Assembly: GCA_013002105.1 (NCBI GenBank) | Contig: JABDKS010000988.1 | Span: 1-16,613 of the forward strand | Source of the DNA: Pirellulaceae bacterium | GTDB taxonomy: Bacteria; Planctomycetota; Planctomycetia; Pirellulales; Pirellulaceae | Length of the DNA stretch: 16,613 nt | Direction of reading: 5' to 3' | Part shown: in pieces, positions 13,640 through 16,613 of the stretch | How positions within the stretch are numbered: the stretch's first letter is position 1 | Layout: each line of letters opens with the position of its first letter | The notes under the pieces: generated by a model | What the model was told of the DNA's origin: nothing | What the model saw: the letters and a program-made list of their open reading frames with translations, nothing else | Databases searched by the model: none | Position numbers and translations under genes: made by a program

Positions 13640-15133
13640 TCATTCGCTGATTGATTCGACCCAACGAATCAACGATCGGACCATGACTCCGGTCGCGCCC
13701 GCATCGCGATGATCCAGCGGGCTGTCAGCAAACGCGGGACCAGCGATATCGATGTGCACCCAAGGCACGTCGCCGACGAAATTCTCTAAGAACTTCGCAG
13801 CAGTGATCGCTCCGCCCCAACGCCCTTCGCCAATGTTGCGAATGTCGGCGACCTTACTTTTGACTTTGTCATCGTACAGGTCATACATCGGGAGTTGCCA
13901 CGCGGGCTCCCCTTCGGCGTGTGCTGCCGAGGCAATGGATTCACAGACGACTTGCTGATTGGTCATCAAGCCCGCGACTTCCGTTCCCAATGCCACCATG
14001 CAGGCACCCGTCAGCGTCGCCAGGTCGATCATGGCTACCGGTGTGTGACCAATCGCGACGTCCAACGTGTCGGCCAAGACCACACGGCCTTCGGCATCGG
14101 TGTTCAAAATCTCAATCGTCTTGCCGTTGCGCGTCTTGATGACATCCCCAAGCTTGTAGCTGTCGCCACTGACCATGTTCTCAGCCAGCCCACAAAAGCC
14201 GATCACGTTGCGCTTCACGCCCAGTTCTGCCAAGGCACGCATGACGCCAACGACCGTCGCCGCGCCAGCCATGTCGCACTTCATCGCTTTCATGCTTTCA
14301 CTGGGCTTGAGCGAAAGGCCACCGCTGTCGAAGGTGACTCCTTTGCCGACCAATGCGACGGGAGGTTTGGACCCGCCGCCGTTGTGACGCAGAATCACCA
14401 ACCGTGGCGGCTTGGACGATCCCGCACCAACAGCCAACATCGCTCGACAACCTTCTTCCGCCAGCTTTTTTTCGTCCCAAACTTCGACGTCCAATCCGAC
14501 ACTCTGGGCGATTTCGGTGGCCCGTCGAGCGAAGCTTTCGGGATAGATCACCGACGGCGGTTCGTTGACCAAGCGTCGCGTATGATTGACCGATTCACCA
14601 ATCACTCTGCCACGATCGATTTGCACTGGATCGATGCTACTGAAATGGATCGCGTCAGGGACCTTGATGCGAGGCTCGGAGACATAGATCGCTTCTCCCT
14701 CGCAGCCAAATAATGCGCCTGCCACGATCGCATCGTGCCATCGCGGCTTGCACGATTCGCCCAGTGCGATAATGACGCGTTTGTTTTCCTGGTCGCTGAT
14801 CTTGCGAATAGCCGCCGACGCGGCCTGGAAAAATCGACCGCGGCTGATTTCCGCGCGCGGTCCCAAGCCGACCAACAGCACCATAGTGGCGGCGACATTG
14901 GATGGAGCCGCCAATAAAGTCAATTCGCCTGGCTTGCCAAGAATTTTCTTGGCGTGAATCATCCGGCTGATGCAACCATCGCCAGTCGTGCCGGTAGCAG
15001 CATCGATCTTTTGGAGCGTGCCGCTCAGTTTCAGCGAGTCATCAATGCCGACGATCAAAACATCCGCATTTTGCTCGGCAGGGTCGGTAATCGCCTGCAG
15101 TTTGGGGGCTGGCAAGGGGAGGCTTTTTAACAT
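13640..15133 (-). CDS. pepA: Leucyl aminopeptidase (M17 cytosol aminopeptidase)
   Basis: This 497-residue protein is full length for the M17 family, a hexameric two-metal aminopeptidase that releases N-terminal residues from peptides in the cytoplasm. All metal and catalytic residues are visible. Counted from ATG 15133, they are K264 and D269 (VGKGVTFDSGG), K276 (SLKPSE), D287 (MKCDMAGA), and D346, E348 and R350 in the signature NTDAEGRVVLADTL (345-358). The N-terminal macro-like domain spans about 1-165. In Escherichia coli PepA is also a DNA-binding protein, which cannot be judged here. A GTG immediately upstream (15136) is an alternative start; neither has a strong ribosome binding site. 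The gene is convergent with cpaE (7 bp between stop codons) and divergent from the ubiD-family gene. Confidence 0.96.
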   Translation of the reverse strand: MLKSLPLPAPKLQAITDPAEQNADVLIVGIDDSLKLSGTLQKIDAATGTTGDGCISRMIHAKKILGKPGELTLLAAPSNVAATMVLLVGLGPRAEISRGRFFQAASAAIRKISDQENKRVIIALGESCKPRWHDAIVAGALFGCEGEAIYVSEPRIKVPDAIHFSSIDPVQIDRGRVIGESVNHTRRLVNEPPSVIYPESFARRATEIAQSVGLDVEVWDEKKLAEEGCRAMLAVGAGSSKPPRLVILRHNGGGSKPPVALVGKGVTFDSGGLSLKPSESMKAMKCDMAGAATVVGVMRALAELGVKRNVIGFCGLAENMVSGDSYKLGDVIKTRNGKTIEILNTDAEGRVVLADTLDVAIGHTPVAMIDLATLTGACMVALGTEVAGLMTNQQVVCESIASAAHAEGEPAWQLPMYDLYDDKVKSKVADIRNIGEGRWGGAITAAKFLENFVGDVPWVHIDIAGPAFADSPLDHRDAGATGVMVRSLIRWVESISE

Positions 15134-15269
15134 CACAAACGGTACCAGGGTGACACAACGTGGCGGATCAAAAAAAATCTTCGCTTCAGTCCGTTAGTCT
15201 AGCGCTACCAGGGCGGTTATCCTACCCGCCACAGACGAATGTAACCGGCCGTCAGCAGCAAAGTACCGA
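15134..15269. other. Divergent intergenic region pepA/ubiD-family gene
   Basis: These 136 bases must carry both divergent promoters. A TAGGAT box on the minus strand (15224-15219) could be a -10 for pepA, but no fitting -35 is visible. There is a run of eight A at 15170-15177. Nothing else is recognisable. Confidence 0.4.
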
Positions 15270-16613
15270 GTGAAACACCGAAGCACCCGAGACGTCATCA
15301 ATGACCTCCGCCGCGGAGAGCGATTGATCCAGATTGACGACACGGTTGATCCGCAATTGGAGATGGCCGAAATCCAGCGACGCGTCTATGCGCGCGGCGG
15401 TCCGGGCCTGCTTTTTACAGATGTTCGGGGCACCCAGTTTCCGATGGCTTCGAATCTGTTTGGTTCGCTGGAACAAGCCCGCTATCTCTTTCGCGACACG
15501 CTCGAAGCGGTTCGACGGTTGATCGAGGTGAAGCTCGATCCGTCAGCAATTCCCAAACGACCCTTTCGCTATGCCGGAGTGCCACTGACTGCGATTCGCA
15601 TGTTACCGCGATTCACGCGGCGGGGTGCCGTGACGACAAATCACTGCAAGGTGGTTGATTTGCCGCAGCTGAAATGTTGGCCCGATGACGGCGGGGCCTT
15701 TGTAACGCTGCCACAGGTGCTCAGTGCCGACCCGGCGGCGAGTGACAATTTGATGCGAGTCAACCTGGGGATGTATCGGATCCAGCTTTCTGGAAACGAA
15801 TACAGCCCTGGTGAAGTTGGTTTGCACTATCAGATTCATCGAGGCATCGGCGTGCATCATCGCGCGGCGCTGGATCGAGGCGAGCCACTGCGTGTCGCCA
15901 TCACGGTCGGCGGATCACCCGCCATGACGCTCGCTGCAGTGATGCCGCTTCCAGAAGGCCTGACGGAGTTGACTTTTGCGGGAGCGTTGGCAGGACGACG
16001 GATCAGGATGGTTCCAGGTGATCACGCTCCGGTCTACGCCGACGCTGACTTTGCAATCGTTGGGACCATCGATCCCCAGCAGACCAAACCCGAAGGACCG
16101 TTTGGCGATCACCTAGGTTACTACAGCTTGCAGCATCCCTTTCCGCTAATGAAAGTGGAACACGTATGGCATCGCGACGATGCGATCTGGCCGTTCACCG
16201 TGGTGGGTCGTCCTCCACAAGAGGACACGACGTTTGGTCAGTTGATCCACGAAATCACCGATCCAATCATTCCGACGGTGATTCCTGGAGTCAAAGCGGT
16301 TCATGCGGTCGATGCATCAGGCGTCCACCCGCTGCTATTGGCCATCGGCAGCGAACGTTACATGCCTTACCTAAAGGCAACAGGACCGCAGGAACTATTG
16401 ACACAAGCCAATGCTATTTTGGGCAACGGGCAATTGTCACTTGCAAAGTATCTGTGGATCACCGACGACCCCGATGACTCTTTGGACATTCATGACATCG
16501 AGTCCTTTTTGAAACACGTGCTCGCCCGGGTCGATTGGCGGCGAGATTTGCATTTTCAAACGCAGACGACCATCGATACGCGCGACTACAGCGGGACGGG
16601 GTTTAACCAGGGA
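15270..16613 (+). CDS. UbiD-family prenyl-FMN decarboxylase (3' end cut)
   Basis: The frame opens at GTG 15270 (reading KHRSTRDVINDLRRGE after the start) and is still open after 448 codons at the window edge. The UbiD family uses prenylated FMN to decarboxylate aromatic or unsaturated acids. Known members act on the 4-hydroxybenzoate-derived quinone precursor (UbiD) or in menaquinone synthesis by the futalosine route. Family blocks are visible: an N-terminal segment QIDDTVDPQLEMAEIQRRV, NLGMYR at 165-170, VGGSPA near 212-217, and PEGPFGDHLGYYS. E275 and D280 in that last block correspond to catalytic acidic residues of UbiD/Fdc enzymes. An HPLLLAI segment lies further on. The true substrate cannot be told, so I give no gene symbol. 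GTG is chosen because no ATG or recognisable homology lies upstream. No UbiX gene is in the window. Confidence 0.9.
   Translation, partial: MKHRSTRDVINDLRRGERLIQIDDTVDPQLEMAEIQRRVYARGGPGLLFTDVRGTQFPMASNLFGSLEQARYLFRDTLEAVRRLIEVKLDPSAIPKRPFRYAGVPLTAIRMLPRFTRRGAVTTNHCKVVDLPQLKCWPDDGGAFVTLPQVLSADPAASDNLMRVNLGMYRIQLSGNEYSPGEVGLHYQIHRGIGVHHRAALDRGEPLRVAITVGGSPAMTLAAVMPLPEGLTELTFAGALAGRRIRMVPGDHAPVYADADFAIVGTIDPQQTKPEGPFGDHLGYYSLQHPFPLMKVEHVWHRDDAIWPFTVVGRPPQEDTTFGQLIHEITDPIIPTVIPGVKAVHAVDASGVHPLLLAIGSERYMPYLKATGPQELLTQANAILGNGQLSLAKYLWITDDPDDSLDIHDIESFLKHVLARVDWRRDLHFQTQTTIDTRDYSGTGFNQG

Noticed and set aside
13895..14713. 272-codon open frame antisense to pepA
   Set aside because: It lies entirely within the aminopeptidase gene, whose catalytic residues are intact; no independent evidence.
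1..16613. tRNA or rRNA genes, insertion sequences, prophage
   Set aside because: I looked for cloverleaf-type motifs, transposase motifs and terminal inverted repeats on both strands and found none.

Overview
The window looks like a planctomycete chromosome, most likely a Pirellulales (Rhodopirellula-like) bacterium. The signs are the overall gene style, long intergenic gaps, a secreted proline/alanine/glutamate- and cysteine-rich protein, and a loose layout with few tight operons. The genus is an inference. All genes look like ordinary resident chromosomal genes. I see no tRNA, rRNA, CRISPR array, transposase or phage gene.

Layout. (1) 1-665, minus: the 5' part of a secreted protein that ends in a 12-bp-period EPA(A/T) repeat cut by the window edge. 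(2) 666-1400: a 735-bp gap with a four-copy 15-bp minisatellite. (3) 1401-6635, plus: a membrane histidine kinase with a c-type haem motif (CxxCH) in its periplasmic part, then ribonuclease HI, then DNA gyrase subunit B. (4) 6829-7254, minus: a stand-alone Hpt phosphotransfer protein with a TTG start. (5) 7255-8137: a long leader containing what I read as a cyclic-di-GMP class I (GEMM-I) riboswitch at about 7866-7970. (6) 8138-13632, plus: half of a Tad/Flp pilus locus, in the order flp pilin, a possible 36-residue membrane miniprotein, prepilin peptidase cpaA, cpaB/rcpC, secretin cpaC/rcpA, and cpaE/tadZ. (7) 13640-15133, minus: leucyl aminopeptidase, convergent with cpaE. (8) 15270 to the window end, plus: a UbiD-family prenylated-FMN decarboxylase.

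How it fits together. The main point is the riboswitch directly upstream of the Flp pilin gene. Cyclic di-GMP is the usual second messenger for surface attachment, so the RNA would tie pilin output, and perhaps the whole Tad cluster, to the sessile/motile decision. A perfect 11-bp UUCG hairpin follows flp and would let pilin be made in excess over the assembly proteins. Further hairpins and a short overlapping upstream ORF lie before cpaA, cpaB and cpaC, so each assembly gene may have its own control. The Tad motor (cpaF/tadA, tadB, tadC) is not here, because cpaE ends only 7 bp from the convergent aminopeptidase gene. It must lie elsewhere in the genome.

A second pattern is that four gaps between genes carry short tandem duplications with periods of 13-15 bp.
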